A DNA stretch of 64,000 nucleotides from Sipunculus nudus (taxonomy: Eukaryota > Annelida > Sipuncula > Golfingiida > Sipunculidae), in NCBI GenBank assembly GCA_026874595.1, contig CM049320.1, forward strand, positions 16,130,988 to 16,194,987, read 5' to 3'. This document shows positions 1 to 13,073 of this stretch, piece after piece. The position numbers and the translations under genes are program-made. The notes under the pieces were generated by a model that was not told the DNA's origin, searched no databases, and worked only from the letters and a program-made list of their open reading frames with translations. The stretch's first letter is position 1; each line of letters begins with the position of its first letter.

Positions 1-303
1 AAACGGTGCGAGATATGACGAGCCTTTCTATTGAATGACTAAGAAGTAAACTAATGCTATCTAACGCCAAAAACCAGAGCGTTCTATCGCAAATATTGAC
101 AGAGACAGAAGCAGGAACACTCCGTATTTCAGATTGTCAAGTTTTACCCCAAAATTTGGTCACCATGGTAACGGCAGCACAAGGCTAAATGTACGAAGGA
201 ATAAGGCAATGATCCTAGTTTTAGATGCGACAAAAAAAATTGTTATATGCTTAATATTTTTTTAGATATTGCGGAAAAATGATATGTTACAGTGTTTCCA
301 GTA

Positions 304-320
304 CCACGCCCCCTGGTGGC
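304..320 (-). promoter_or_regulatory. CTCF-like motif in each monomer (first copy)
   Basis: On the minus strand the site reads GCCACCAGGGGGCGTGG, which matches the known CTCF core CCASYAGRGGGCG. Equivalent sites are at 1574-1590, 2905-2921, 4161-4177, 5417-5433, 9908-9924, 11235-11251, 17843-17859, 19162-19178, 20431-20447 and 25930-25946. The diverged forms CCGCTAGGGGGCGCTG (27046-27061) and GGCCGCGAGGGGGCGTTG (27502-27519) change only at positions that CTCF tolerates. Binding is inferred from the motif alone. Confidence 0.45.
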
Positions 321-603
321 TATTTCCGAAAAATGAAAAAACAAGTTTGAGATAATACAGAACAACAGAAAATATGTCACTTTCAGAACCTTAGCCGTAA
401 AACTGCCACCTGTAAATCATATTTAATGAAATCTCGGAAAGTCTCATTTGACGACAAATGGCACGAGATTTTGCGAGACTCACATTAATTTCGCATAGAG
501 CATATTAAATGCTACGCATTGCAAAAAACTAGGCCTCTCTAACTCAAAAAATGAGAAATTTGGAGGGAAATTTTCGAATTTTCTTATTTTCCCCCCAAAA
601 TAC

Positions 604-617
604 GTTACCATGGTAAC
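604..617. promoter_or_regulatory. RFX/X-box-like palindrome in each monomer (example)
   Basis: GTTACCATGGTAAC is a perfect palindrome and fits the X-box consensus GTHNYYATRRNAAC bound by RFX factors. Most monomers carry two such sites about 440-460 bp apart, for example 159-172 with 604-617, 1429-1442 with 1874-1887, 2760-2773 with 3215-3228, and 9763-9776 with 10208-10221. A single site remains at 27644-27657. Two Z copies have lost the second site by substitution. Confidence 0.4.
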
Positions 618-751
618 AATTGACCGGAAAAATTTGCCAGCACTTGGAAAGCTAACATAGTGAGGAATAAAATGAGCTACAGATTATGCGGCTACGATTA
701 TTATTGACGAAGATATGAAGAAAATAAAGATTTAAGGTTTTTTGGTGACCC

Positions 752-769
752 TGACCTTGACCTTTGACC
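752..769 (-). promoter_or_regulatory. Nuclear-receptor half-site cluster in each monomer
   Basis: TGACCTTGACCTTTGACC is, on the minus strand, a run of AGGTCA half-sites. It includes TCAAGGTCA (NR5A/ERR monomer type) and a near DR1. The B monomers carry a longer version (3344-3368) with a perfect DR1, AGGTCA-A-AGGTCA. The function is inferred, and the motif may be only a conserved part of the parent transposon. Confidence 0.35.
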
Positions 770-874
770 GATCATGACCAAAAACAATAGGCTCCGAGGA
801 GAACAGATCTTACAGTTTATGGATAAGTTTCAGAGCGATTGCTTAAAAAGTGTGGCCTGTAGCGCGTGTACATA

Positions 875-968
875 CAGACAAATAGACAGACAGACAGACA
901 AACAAACAAACAAACAAACATACGCGGGTGATCAACATGCTTGCGAAAATCGAAGATTTCCGGCAAGC
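875..968. repeat. CAGA/ACAA tract followed by a 30-bp hairpin
   Basis: A CAGA tract passes into an ACAA tract (about 875-930), followed by the imperfect palindrome at 939-968: GCTTGCGAAAATC, loop GAA, GATTTCCGGCAAGC. The pair recurs in all monomers with a hairpin, and in A2, Z and D the hairpin is repeated at about 60-bp spacing. Tetranucleotide tract plus terminal hairpin is the known 3' plan of Helentron/DINE and bivalve pearl-type elements. Confidence 0.6.
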
Positions 969-1270
969 AATAAAGTTGTGACTGTGCCTCCAACATGTAG
1001 GATAATAGACAGGGCCCGGAAAGGCCGACACGCACCGCTGCACACGCCGGCCGCCCACCATAAGGACCCTGCCGGCACTTGCGGCGATGGCACGGGTCTT
1101 CGTGGTTTGGCGAAAAACGGCGCGAGATTTGACGAGACTAACAATGTGACCCCTGAATGTGACTGCGAGTGTCAGCCGCTATCCAACGCTGCAAACCGTG
1201 TGTCTGTAGCGTGAAAAATGACAGAATTATAGGCATTTCTTTGAATGGTCTCGTGTTCTCGTTTCACGAG

Positions 1271-2600
1271 AAACGGTGCGAGATATGACGAGCCTTTCTA
1301 TTGAATGACTAAGAAGTAAACTAATGCTATCTAACGCCAAAAACCAGAGCGTTCTATCGCAAATATTGACAGAGACAGAAGCAGGAACACTCCGTATTTC
1401 AGATTGTCAAGTTTTACCCCAAAATTTGGTCACCATGGTAACGGCAGCACAAGGCTAAATGTACGAAGGAATAAGGCAATGATCCTAGTTTTAGATGCGA
1501 CAAAAAAAATTGTTATATGCTTAATATTTTTTTAGATATTGCGGAAAAATGATATGTTACAGTGTTTCCAGTACCACGCCCCCTGGTGGCTATTTCCGAA
1601 AAATGAAAAAACAAGTTTGAGATAATACAGAACAACAGAAAATATGTCACTTTCAGAACCTTAGCCGTAAAACTGCCACCTGTAAATCATATTTAATGAA
1701 ATCTCGGAAAGTCTCATTTGACGACAAATGGCACGAGATTTTGCGAGACTCACATTAATTTCGCATAGAGCATATTAAATGCTACGCATTGCAAAAAACT
1801 AGGCCTCTCTAACTCAAAAAATGAGAAATTTGGAGGGAAATTTTCGAATTTTCTTATTTTCCCCCCAAAATACGTTACCATGGTAACAATTGACCGGAAA
1901 AATTTGCCAGCACTTGGAAAGCTAACATAGTGAGGAATAAAATGAGCTACAGATTATGCGGCTACGATTATTATTGACGAAGATATGAAGAAAATAAAGA
2001 TTTAAGGTTTTTTGGTGACCCTGACCTTGACCTTTGACCGATCATGACCAAAAACAATAGGCTCCGAGGAGAACAGATCTTACAGTTTATGGATAAGTTT
2101 CAGAGCGATTGCTTAAAAAGTGTGGCCTGTAGCGCGTGTACATACAGACAAACAGACAGACAGACAGACAAACAAACAAACAAACAAACATACGCGGGTG
2201 ATCAACATGCTTGCGAAAATCGAAGATTTCCGGCAAGCAACAAACAGACATCCGCGACTGACCAACCAGCTTGCGAAAATCGAAGATTTCCGGCAAGCAA
2301 TAAAGTCTGGACTGTGCCTCCAACATGTATGATCATAGATGGGGCCCGGAGAGGCCGTCACGCACCGCTGCACACGCCGGCCGCCCACCGTAGGGACCCT
2401 GCCGCCACTTGCGGCGACGGCACGTGTCTTCGTGGTTTGGCGAAAAACGGCGCGAGATTTGACGAGACTAACAATGTGACCCCTGAATGTGACTGCGAGT
2501 GTCAGCCGCTATCCAGCGCTGCAAACCATGTGTCTGTAGCGTGAAAAATGACAGAATTATAGGCATTTCTTTGAATGGTCACGTGTTCTCGTTTCACGAG
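1271..2600. repeat. Tandem monomer A2 (about 1.33 kb)
   Basis: This copy is nearly identical to monomer A1 up to the microsatellite, then gains about 60 bp. The gain is a second copy of the hairpin module (hairpins start near 2209 and 2269), inserted before the GC-rich block. The GC-rich block resembles the B-type copies more than A1, for instance in the bases around 2327-2420, which suggests exchange between A and B types. Confidence 0.9.
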
Positions 2601-3856
2601 AAACGGTGCGAGATATGACGAGACTTGCGATTGAATGACTAAGAACTAGAGGGATGCTGTCTAACGCCAAACACCAGACCTTTCTATCGCAAATATCAAC
2701 AGAGAGAGAAGCTGGAAAACTCCGAATTTTCAGATTGTCAAGTTTTACCCCAAAATTTGGTAACCATGGTAACGGCAGCACAAAGCAACATGTGCGAAGG
2801 GATAAGCCAATGTTCCTAGTTTCAGATACGACCCAAAAAATGGTGTCACGTTTAATATTTTTTGAGATATTGCAGAAAAATGATATGTTACAGTGTTTCA
2901 TGTACCACGCCCCCTGGTGGCTATTTCCAAAAAATGAAAAATTGGTTTCGAGATATTTCTAAATAACACAAAATATGTCATTTTCAAAGTCATAGTTTAA
3001 AAAATGCGACCTGTAAGCCATATTTAATGAAATCTCGAAAATTCTCGTTTGACGAGAAATGGTGCGAGATTTTACGAGACTTTCACTTGTATAATTGAAA
3101 GCTTATTTAGTACTATCTGATGCAAAAAACTAGAACTCTCTAGCTTTAAAAATGACAAAGTTAGAAAAATTAGGCCTTTTATTTTCGAAAATCATGAGTT
3201 TCCCCCCAAAATGTGTAACCATAGAAACAGCAGATTTCAGCAACATATAAAGCAGAAGAAAGGCCTTGGAATACACATGTTTGAAGTGGCTATGACAAAT
3301 AGTAATGGAGATATGAAGAAAAGAGCACTTTAGGAACTTTTGATGACCTTGACCTTGACCTTTGACCTATATTGCCCAAAAACAATAGGCTTCTTGCATT
3401 TTTGATTTTACACAAACTGTGAAAGTTTGAAAGCGATGGGATCAAAATTGCGACCTGTAGAGACTGGACAGACAAACAAACAAACAAACAAACAGACAAA
3501 CAGACATCCGCGACTGACCAACCAGCTTGCGAAAATCGAAGATTTCCGGCAAGCAATAAAGTCTGGACTGTGCCTCCAACATGTATGATCATAGATGGGG
3601 CCCGGAGAGGCCGTCACGCACCGCTGCACACGCCGGCCGCCCACCGTAGGGACCCTGCCGCCACTTGCGGCGACGGCACGTGTCTTCGTGGTTTGGCGAA
3701 AAACGGCGCGAGATTTGACGAGACTAACAATGTGACCCCTGAATGTGACTGCGAGTGTCAGCCGCTATCCAGCGCTGCAAACCATGTGTCTGTAGCGTGA
3801 AAAATGACAGAATTATAGGCATTTCTTTGAATGGTCACGTGTTCTCGTTTCACGAG
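2601..3856. repeat. Tandem monomer B1 (1,256 bp)
   Basis: Type B has the same module order as type A but has diverged. The second X-box-like site is GTAACCATAGAAAC (3215-3228), the half-site cluster is longer (3344-3368), and the tract before the hairpin is ACAA-rich. The period to the next copy is exactly 1,256 bp and the two copies look almost base-for-base identical, so the duplication is recent or the copies are homogenised. Confidence 0.9.
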
Positions 3857-5112
3857 AAACGGTGCGAGATATGACGAGACTTGCGATTGAATGACTAAGA
3901 ACTAGAGGGATGCTGTCTAACGCCAAACACCAGACCTTTCTATCGCAAATATCAACAGAGAGAGAAGCTGGAAAACTCCGAATTTTCAGATTGTCAAGTT
4001 TTACCCCAAAATTTGGTAACCATGGTAACGGCAGCACAAAGCAACATGTGCGAAGGGATAAGCCAATGTTCCTAGTTTCAGATACGACCCAAAAAATGGT
4101 GTCACGTTTAATATTTTTTGAGATATTGCAGAAAAATGATATGTTACAGTGTTTCATGTACCACGCCCCCTGGTGGCTATTTCCAAAAAATGAAAAATTG
4201 GTTTCGAGATATTTCTAAATAACACAAAATATGTCATTTTCAAAGTCATAGTTTAAAAAATGCGACCTGTAAGCCATATTTAATGAAATCTCGAAAATTC
4301 TCGTTTGACGAGAAATGGTGCGAGATTTTACGAGACTTTCACTTGTATAATTGAAAGCTTATTTAGTACTATCTGATGCAAAAAACTAGAACTCTCTAGC
4401 TTTAAAAATGACAAAGTTAGAAAAATTAGGCCTTTTATTTTCGAAAATCATGAGTTTCCCCCCAAAATGTGTAACCATAGAAACAGCAGATTTCAGCAAC
4501 ATATAAAGCAGAAGAAAGGCCTTGGAATACACATGTTTGAAGTGGCTATGACAAATAGTAATGGAGATATGAAGAAAAGAGCACTTTAGGAACTTTTGAT
4601 GACCTTGACCTTGACCTTTGACCTATATTGCCCAAAAACAATAGGCTTCTTGCATTTTTGATTTTACACAAACTGTGAAAGTTTGAAAGCGATGGGATCA
4701 AAATTGCGACCTGTAGAGACTGGACAGACAAACAAACAAACAAACAAACAGACAAACAGACATCCGCGACTGACCAACCAGCTTGCGAAAATCGAAGATT
4801 TCCGGCAAGCAATAAAGTCTGGACTGTGCCTCCAACATGTATGATCATAGATGGGGCCCGGAGAGGCCGTCACGCACCGCTGCACACGCCGGCCGCCCAC
4901 CGTAGGGACCCTGCCGCCACTTGCGGCGACGGCACGTGTCTTCGTGGTTTGGCGAAAAACGGCGCGAGATTTGACGAGACTAACAATGTGACCCCTGAAT
5001 GTGACTGCGAGTGTCAGCCGCTTTCCAGCGCTGCAAACCATGTGTCTGTAGCGTGAAAAATGACATAATTATAGGCATTTCTTTGAATGGTCACGTGTTC
5101 TCGTTTCACGAG
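3857..5112. repeat. Tandem monomer B2 (1,256 bp)
   Basis: This copy is nearly identical to the previous 1,256-bp monomer, with only isolated substitutions such as the one in the block ending near 5062. It carries the CTCF-like site at 4161-4177. Confidence 0.9.
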
Positions 5113-6009
5113 AAACGGTGCGAGATATGACGAGACTTGCGATTGAATGACTAAGAACTAGAGGGATGCTGTCTAACGCCAAACACCAGACCTTTCTATC
5201 GCAAATATCAACAGAGAGAGAAGCTGGAAAACTCCGAATTTTCAGATTGTCAAGTTTTACCCCAAAATTTGGTAACCATGGTAACGGCAGCACAAAGCAA
5301 CATGTGCGAAGGGATAAGCCAATGTTCCTAGTTTCAGATACGACCCAAAAAATGGTGTCACGTTTAATATTTTTTGAGATATTGCAGAAAAATGATATGT
5401 TACAGTGTTTCATGTACCACGCCCCCTGGTGGCTATTTCCAAAAAATGAAAAATTGGTTTCGAGATATTTCTAAATAACACAAAATATGTCATTTTCAAA
5501 GTCATAGTTTAAAAAATGCGACCTGTAAGCCATATTTAATGAAATCTCGAAAATTCTCGTTTGACGAGAAATGGTGCGAGATTTTACGAGACTTTCACTT
5601 GTATAATTGAAAGCTTATTTAGTACTATCTGATGCAAAAAACTAGAACTCTCTAGCTTTAAAAATGACAAAGTTAGAAAAATTAGGCCTTTTATTTTCGA
5701 AAATCATGAGTTTCCCCCCAAAATGTGTAACCATAGAAACAGCAGATTTCAGCAACATATATAGCAGAAGAAAGGCCTTGGAATGCCGATTAAAATGAGC
5801 CCTGTTTGAAGTGGCTATGACAAATAGTAATGGAGATATGAAGAAAAGAGCACTTTAGGAACTTTTGATGACCTTGACCTTGACCTTTGACCTATATTGC
5901 CCAAAAACAATAGGCTTCTTGCATTTTTGATTTTACACAAACTGTGAAAGTTTGAAAGCGATGGGATCAAAATTGCGACCTGTAGAGACTGGACAGACAA
6001 ACAAACAAA
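5113..6009. repeat. Truncated B monomer B3, ends in the ACAA tract
   Basis: It follows monomer B to the microsatellite after the half-site cluster, then breaks off inside GACAGACAAACAAACAAAC and joins unrelated sequence that starts TAGACGACCTGAGGTCG. The same junction recurs at about 11,829 and 21,037, so it is a fixed feature of the larger block and not an isolated accident. Confidence 0.85.
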
Positions 6010-8934
6010 CTAGACGACCTGAGGTCGAACGCTTGCCGGAAGTGACCGGAAATAAGACAGCGAAATAGATGGACAGTTACTAGGCAGACAGACAGGGAAC
6101 ATTTGGATCTGATCAAATGAAAAACCTCTATCATGGGGAAAACAGTAGCACATATGAATAAGGTCTTGCTGATTTTCAAAAGTCAAAGAGGAGTAGACAG
6201 AGAGACAGACAGAGAGACAGACAGACAGACAGACGGATAGAGAGACATTAATAGTGTTGTTATTAGTAGCCATCCTATACAGGATAATCCATTTTTGGAC
6301 AGAAATAAAAATAAAGGAAGTCCAACTGAATCCTTGGCAGTTCTCCTATTCTTGAGTGCTGGAAATAAGAAAAGCACTGAAAATGAAACTTGAAGAGTTG
6401 AACGTCCAGAATGCCGAAATGCAAGCGAAGCCGCGTTCGTGTTAGACAGAGACCCGACCTCTGGGTAAGGGAGACGTGACCTGGACAAATAGGTCGGCCT
6501 GAGGACATCTTCAAGTCTGATGATGGCTTAAATTAGGGCTGTCCTTGAAGAAAAAAGGCAGTCGGTCAGCCTGCGTCCGGGAATTATAAAATTCCAAGAA
6601 GTCCTGCCCATCACGGATTAACTGTAATGTCCCCTTGGTGTAGGTTATCTGTAATGTGAAATTAAATATATTTTAAAAATTGGAATCTTTGGTTAAAAAA
6701 GGAGAGACTTTTAAGGAGTCTGAAGTGGTAAGTAATAAGATAAAAAAATTTGAGGCCCTAGTTCCGTGGTGGGTTAGGACTTCATATATAAAAATATATT
6801 CTGGCATGAGAGAGGGGTGCTGTCAAATTTTTTGGCGCCTGCCGCACGTTTGTGAATAAAACGGTACGCTTGACACGGGCGCGATGGAAATTTAAGAGGA
6901 AAGGTAGTAATCCCAAGCCGTAGTTGAGTTGTTTTGACCCCAGAGTTTGCAGTCCTAGCTGAAATAGGCATGGGACGGGCTCTTTTTTAAACCCGGAACG
7001 CCAGAAGAGGCTGGAGATTGAATGAAGGATTGGGCCATTTTTTTATCCGAAAAACCTGGGAATTGACAATTAAAAAAATGACAGGGACCTTCTTAGCCCG
7101 TTCCAGCTCAGGGAACGGTCATTAGAATATTGTCGGGAATCCATATTATCCTACCTGTGGGCTGGGACGGTCCAGAAAACCGCAATTATACGGGTATCCA
7201 TAAAATTGTATGTCAATTTTTGTCATTAATAAATACATATACATCTATAACGCGGACAGCCGGAGAATTCGCGGAGAATTCATCATGATGATATTATTAA
7301 ATGTGAGCAAAGGTACAATTTATGTTTTGTATCATATTTCCTTAAGAACCTGTAAATTTGATATCCTGCATGGTTTTGTTACGGTTTGCACAGTAAACTG
7401 TTGAAAAAATATATAGTGTTTAGCGTTTTCGTCTGATGTAAGATCGGTAGTCAGTCAATGTTAGCTGGTGATCCAGATTGGTGTTAGTGGCAGTCCCACA
7501 TTGTTTGCGCTGGTTATTATTTCGGTAATTTAACAGTGAATAAATGTCTTTAGAGTAATAAAGTGGTAGATTTTAAATGATTTTAACGTATAATTAAAAG
7601 TATCATTGCATATAAAATCTCTCCGTGAATTGTCCGGGAATTCCCCGCGTTTACATATAAACGCATTTACCAGCCGTATGAAAGTTTTTGTCCGCTTTCA
7701 TAATGTTTGCCGTGCCCCGGACACAAATTTAAGACGAGATGGACTAAACCCCGCCCCTGTAGGATTGTTTGGACTCTGAAGAAACGAACCCTCGCAGGAA
7801 ATGCGGTGGGATGGGCTCTTTCTTATTCGATGAACGCTCGAAAAGAGTGGTGAATGATTGAAAAAATAGGGTCATTTTCACTGTCATCTTGAATAACGGA
7901 AAAAATATTTTTTTTTAAATTCATAGAGACTTGGTCATCCAATAACAGCAGAAAAAAATGTTCTTTCAAATGTTGTGTGGTGTCCATTGTACCCTCGCCC
8001 ACCGCCGGGATCCAAAGAGAAGCCTGGATTTTACTGCAAAAAAAACACAAACACCCCCCCCCACAAAAAAAAAACAAAAACAAAAAAACTTTAATTCATT
8101 TTATTTTTATTTTTTATTACTGGATGTAATTGAATATCATGGTTTATTTATAAAAACATAAGATGCAATTCATTGGATGAAAAGAGATTTTATTAAATAT
8201 ATTGATACATGTTTATAACAGTTTGATATTTGATTTTTTTTAATTTATAGACAGACAATTTGTTACCTCAAATCTGTACTCATGGTCCAACATGCATGTA
8301 TTTGGTGTTCTTAGACCCATTTTAGGGTGTATATCCATGATAACAAGATAATATTACCTTGTTCCCACCAGCAAACATTTCAAGCCCCCAGAAAGCTGAT
8401 TTCAGCTGAGGACAGTATATGGCTTATTATACACAGGCAAATAGTGTTTTGGACCACCTCATCTCCACCAGACTCATCACACACACCTGGTTTGGCTATC
8501 ATTGCAATCCATTTACACCCACTGGCTGGAATCTCAAAGCATTTGGTTCAAATCCCTCAGAAAAAAAAATTAGGGCCAGTTTGAATTTCCAAACCTGGTG
8601 GGTTTCATTGCAATCCATTCACACCCACTGGCTGGCATCTCCAAGCCTATAGCTCAACTTCTTCAGAAAAAAATATAGACCACTTTAAAGTTTATCAAAT
8701 CTGGTCATAGTGGTTTATGCAGAAATCAATTGTTCTGATCTCAAATCTGAAATAGTGGTCATAGAACATTGGTTGGTTCTTGTATGATTTTATTCAATTT
8801 ACAATCAATATGCAAGAAAACCTGGCATTTTATTTTACTTCAATACACCAACAATAAACAATCTAAGGACAAGTGAACAGGCTACCATACATATCTTAGG
8901 GAAAGGAAAACAGCAAAGGTTGTTTACATTGAGG
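6010..8934. repeat. Y segment of block I (about 2.9 kb), non-coding
   Basis: This segment lies between the truncated B monomer and the Z monomer and recurs almost unchanged from 11,829 and from 21,037. It starts with a near-palindrome (CGACCTGAGGTCG) and holds CAGA/GAGA microsatellites near 6079-6092 and 6195-6245, a small inverted-repeat element at about 7247-7653, poly-C/poly-A low-complexity DNA near 8055-8090, and one copy of the 365-bp subrepeat from about 8327. I see no conserved reading frame. Confidence 0.85.
7247..7653. mobile_element. Small inverted-repeat element inside Y (block I)
   Basis: The left end (TAACGCGGACAGCCGGAGAATTC) and the right end (GGGAATTCCCCGCGTTTA) are imperfect inverted repeats built from GGAGAATTCGCGG words. 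The inside matches, in reverse, parts of the larger element at 35,548-36,976, for example the stretch with GTAAATTTGATA, GCATGGTTTTGTTA and GTTTTCGTCTGATG. I infer a short non-autonomous DNA element of the same family. No target duplication was identified. Confidence 0.6.
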
Positions 8935-10930
8935 ACACATGGCAACCAGGTGGTTGGCGCTGGTCTGTGAAGCTTACGAAGCAGCAATCAAAGGAAGACG
9001 AAAACAACACAATAGAAGTCTTCTTCATGGGCCATCGCACACCCATAGAGCATGGCTCCAACTGTCAAGTGTAATGCCCCTGCCGACATTTACTATCACA
9101 TACTGCCGCCACTTATGGTCACGGCAATAGGATGTACTTTTTTATTTGAAGAAAAAACGATCCCAGATTTGACGAAACTTACAATATAAACACATAATGT
9201 GACCGAGAGTGTTAGACGCTATCGAATGCTGAAAACTAAAGGTCTTCAGCATTAAATAACAGAATTATAGGCGTATCTTTGAATGGTCCCATGTTCTCGT
9301 TTGACAAGAAATGATGCGAGATATGACGAGATATTCAATTTTGTCACTTCAAACTAGTCAAGTGAATCTTGAACAATAGAAAAATAAAATCTCTGGCATT
9401 CAAATGACAGAGATAAAGACATTTGTTCGAATTCTCGAATATTCTCGTTTGGCGGGAGATGGTACGAGATGTGGCGAGATATAAGTTATTATCTTGTTAA
9501 GCTCCCAAAACGCAACAAAATGCTGAAAACTGCTCCTCTTTAGCCGAAAAGGTGACCAAGTTATATGCATTTCTGTGAAATCTCGTAATTTCTCGTTTGA
9601 CGGAAAACAGAGCGAGATTCTACGAGACTTGCAATTAACTGCATTAGTGGCAAGGGAATGCTACCTCATGCAGAAAACTAGACACTTGTAGTATAAATAT
9701 TAACAGAGATAGAAGCAAAAAACTTATTATTTTCAGATTGCCAAGTTTTACCCCAAAATTTGGTTACCATGGTAACAGCAGCGCAAAGCTACATGTACGC
9801 AGGAATAAGCCGACGATCCTAGTTTCAGATAAGACAGTAAACATTGTGCCACGTTTAATATTTTTTTTGGTATTGCAGAAAAATGCTAAGTTGCAGTGTT
9901 TCCAGTACCACGCCCCCTGGTGGCTATTTCCGAAAAATGAAAAAACAAGTTCGAGATAATACAGAACAACAGAAAATATGTCACTTTCAGAACCTTAGCT
10001 GTAAAACTGCCACCTGTAAATCGTATTTAATGAAATCTCGAAAAGTCTCATTTGACGACAAATGGCACGAGATTTTGCGAGACTTACATTAATTTCGCAT
10101 AGAGCATATTAAATGCTACGCAATACAAAAAACTAGACCTCTCTAACTTGAATAATGAGAAATTTGGAGGGAAATTTTCGAATTTTCTGAATTTCCCCCA
10201 AAAATACGTTACCATGGTAACCATTGACCGGAAAAATTTGCCAGCACTTGGAAAGCTAACATAGTGAGGAATAAAATGAGCTACAGATTATGCGGCTACG
10301 ATTATTATTGACAAAGATATGAAGAAAGTAAAAATTTTAGGTTTTTTGGTGACCCTGACCTTGACCTTTGACCGATCATGACCAAAAACAATAGGCTCCG
10401 AGGAGAACCAATCTTACACTTGATGCATAAGTTTCAGAGCGATTGCTTAAAAACTGTGGCCTGTAGCGCGTGTACATACAGACAAACAGACAGACAAACA
10501 AACAAACAAACAAACAAACATACGCGGGTGATCAACATGCTTGCGAAAATCGAAGATTTCCGGCAAGCAACAAACAGACATCCGCGACTGACCAACCAGC
10601 TTGCGAAAATCGAAGATTTCCGGCAAGCAATAAAGTCTGGACTGTGCCTCCAACATGTATGATCATAGATGGGGCCCGGAGAGGCCGTCACGCACCGCTG
10701 CACACGCCGGCCGCCCACCGTAGGGACCCTGCCGCCACTTGCGGCGACGGCACGTGTCTTCGTGGTTTGGCGAAAAACGGCGCGAGATTTGACGAGACTA
10801 ACAATGTGACCCCTGAATGTGACTGCGAGTGTCAGCCGCTATCCAGCGCTGCAAACCATGTGTCTGTAGCGTGAAAAATGACATAATTATAGGCATTTCT
10901 TTGAATGGTCACGTGTTCTCGTTTCACGAG
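8935..10930. repeat. Z monomer of block I (about 2 kb diverged monomer)
   Basis: From about 8,935 the sequence again follows the monomer plan but is more diverged and longer. It has an extra 350-400 bp with additional TCTCG/CGAGA inverted motifs (about 9299-9640). X-box-like sites lie at 9763-9776 and 10208-10221, the CTCF-like site at 9908-9924, the half-site cluster near 10,360, and two hairpin modules near 10,549-10,640. It ends in the same GC-rich block as A and B. The left boundary is approximate. Confidence 0.8.
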
Positions 10931-11828
10931 AAACGGTGCGAGATATGACGAGACTTGCGATTGAATGACTAAGAACTAGAGGGATGCTGTCTAACGCCAA
11001 ACACCAGACCTTTCTATCGCAAATATCAACAGAGAGAGAAGCTGGAAAACTCCGAATTTTCAGATTGTCAAGTTTTACCCCAAAATTTGGTAACCATGGT
11101 AACGGCAGCACAAAGCAACATGTGCGAAGGGATAAGCCAATGTTCCTAGTTTCAGATACGACCCAAAAAATGGTGTCACGTTTAATATTTTTTGAGATAT
11201 TGCAGAAAAATGATATGTTACAGTGTTTCATGTACCACGCCCCCTGGTGGCTATTTCCAAAAAATGAAAAATTGGTTTCGAGATATTTCTAAATAACACA
11301 AAATATGTCATTTTCAAAGTCATAGTTTAAAAAATGCGACCTGTAAGCCATATTTAATGAAATCTCGAAAATTCTCGTTTGACGAGAAATGGTGCGAGAT
11401 TTTACGAGACTTTCACTTGTATAATTGAAAGCTTATTTAGTACTATCTGATGCAAAAAACTAGAACTCTCTAGCTTTAAAAATGACAAAGTTAGAAAAAT
11501 TAGGCCTTTTATTTTCAAAAATCATGAGTTTCCCCCCAAAATGTGTAACCATAGAAACAGCAGATTTCAGCAACATATATAGCAGAAGAAAGGCCTTGGA
11601 ATGCCGATTAAAATGAGCCCTGTTTGAAGTGGCTATGACAAATAGTAATGGAGATATGAAGAAAAGAGCACTTTAGGAACTTTTGATGACCTTGACCTTG
11701 ACCTTTGACCTATATTGCCCAAAAACAATAGGCTTCTTGCATTTTTGATTTTACACAAACTGTGAAAGTTTGAAAGCGATGGGATCAAAATTGCGACCTG
11801 TAGAGACTGGACAGACAAACAAACAAAC
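10931..11828. repeat. Truncated B monomer opening block II
   Basis: Nearly identical to 5113-6009, with the same break in the ACAA tract. The CTCF-like site is at 11235-11251. Block I to block II is therefore a duplication of a composite unit, not of single monomers. Confidence 0.85.
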
Positions 11829-13073
11829 TAGACGACCTGAGGTCGAACGCTTGCCGGAAGTTACCGGAAATAAGAGAGCGAAATAGATGGACAGTTACTA
11901 GGCAGACAGACAGGAAACATTTGGATCTGATCAGATGAAAAACCTCTATCATGGGGAAAACAGTAGCACGTATGAATAAGGTCTTGCTGATTTTCAAAAG
12001 TCAAAGAGGAGTAGACAGAGAGACAGACAGAGAGACAGACAGAGAGACGGATAGAGAGACATTAATAGTGTTATTATTAGTAGCCATCCTATACAGGATA
12101 ATCCATTTTTGGACAGAAATAAAAATAATGGAAGTCCAACTGAATCCTTGGCAGTTCTCCTATTCTTGAGTGCTGGAAATAAGAAAAGGACTGAAAAAGA
12201 AACTTGAAGAGTTGAACGTCCAGAATGCCGAAATGCAAGCGAAGCCGCGTTCGTGTTAGACAGAGACCCGACCTCTGGGTAAGGGAGACGTGACCTTTCA
12301 TTCCTGGACAAATAGGTCGGCCTGAGGACATCTTCAAGTCTGATGATGGCTTAAATTAGGGCTGTCCTTGAAGAAAAAAGGCAGTCGGTCAGCCTGCGTC
12401 CGGGAATTATAAAATTCCAAGAAGTCCTGCCCATCACGGATTAACTGTAATGTCCCCTTGGTGTAGGTTATCTGTAATGTGAAATTTAATATATTTTAAA
12501 AATTGGAATCTTTGGTTAAAAAAGGAGAGACTTTTAAGGAGTCTGAAGTGGTAAGTAATAAGATAAAAAAATTTGAGGCCCTAGTTCCGTGGTGGGTTAG
12601 GACTTCATATATAAAAATATATATTCTGGCATGAGAGAGGGGTGCTGTCAAATTTTTTGGCGCCTGCCGCACGTTTGTGAATAAAACGGTACACTTGACA
12701 CGGGCGCGATGGAAATTTAAGAGGAAAGGTAGTAATCACAAGCCGTAGTTGAGTTGTTTTGACCCCAGAGTTTGCAGTCCTAGCTGAAATAGGCATGGGA
12801 CGGGCTCTTTTTTAAACCCGGAACGCCAGAAGAGGCTGGAGATTGAATGAAGGATTGGGCCATTTTTTTTATCCGAAAAACCTGGGAATTGACATTTAAA
12901 AAAAATGACAGGGACCTTCTTAGCCCGTTCCAGCTCAGGGAACGGTCATTAGAATATTGTCGGGAATCCATATTATCCTACCTGTGGGCTGGGACGGTCC
13001 AGAAAACCGCAATTATACGGGTATCCATAAAATTGTATGTCAGTTTTTGTCATTAATAAATACATATACATCT

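Larger units (their letters stand above)
1..1270. repeat. Tandem monomer A1 (about 1.27 kb) of the satellite array
   Basis: The sequence that begins at base 1 begins again at 1271, so this is one full period of 1,270 bp. In order the monomer holds short TCTCG/CGAGA inverted motifs, an X-box-like site (159-172), a CTCF-like site (304-320), a perfect 14-bp X-box palindrome (604-617), a run of TGACCT half-sites (752-769), a CAGA/ACAA tract (about 875-930), a 30-bp hairpin (939-968), a GC-rich block (about 1010-1110) and a closing TCTCG inverted motif. Open frames in it are short, differ between copies and are not taken as genes. The left edge is cut by the window. Confidence 0.9.
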
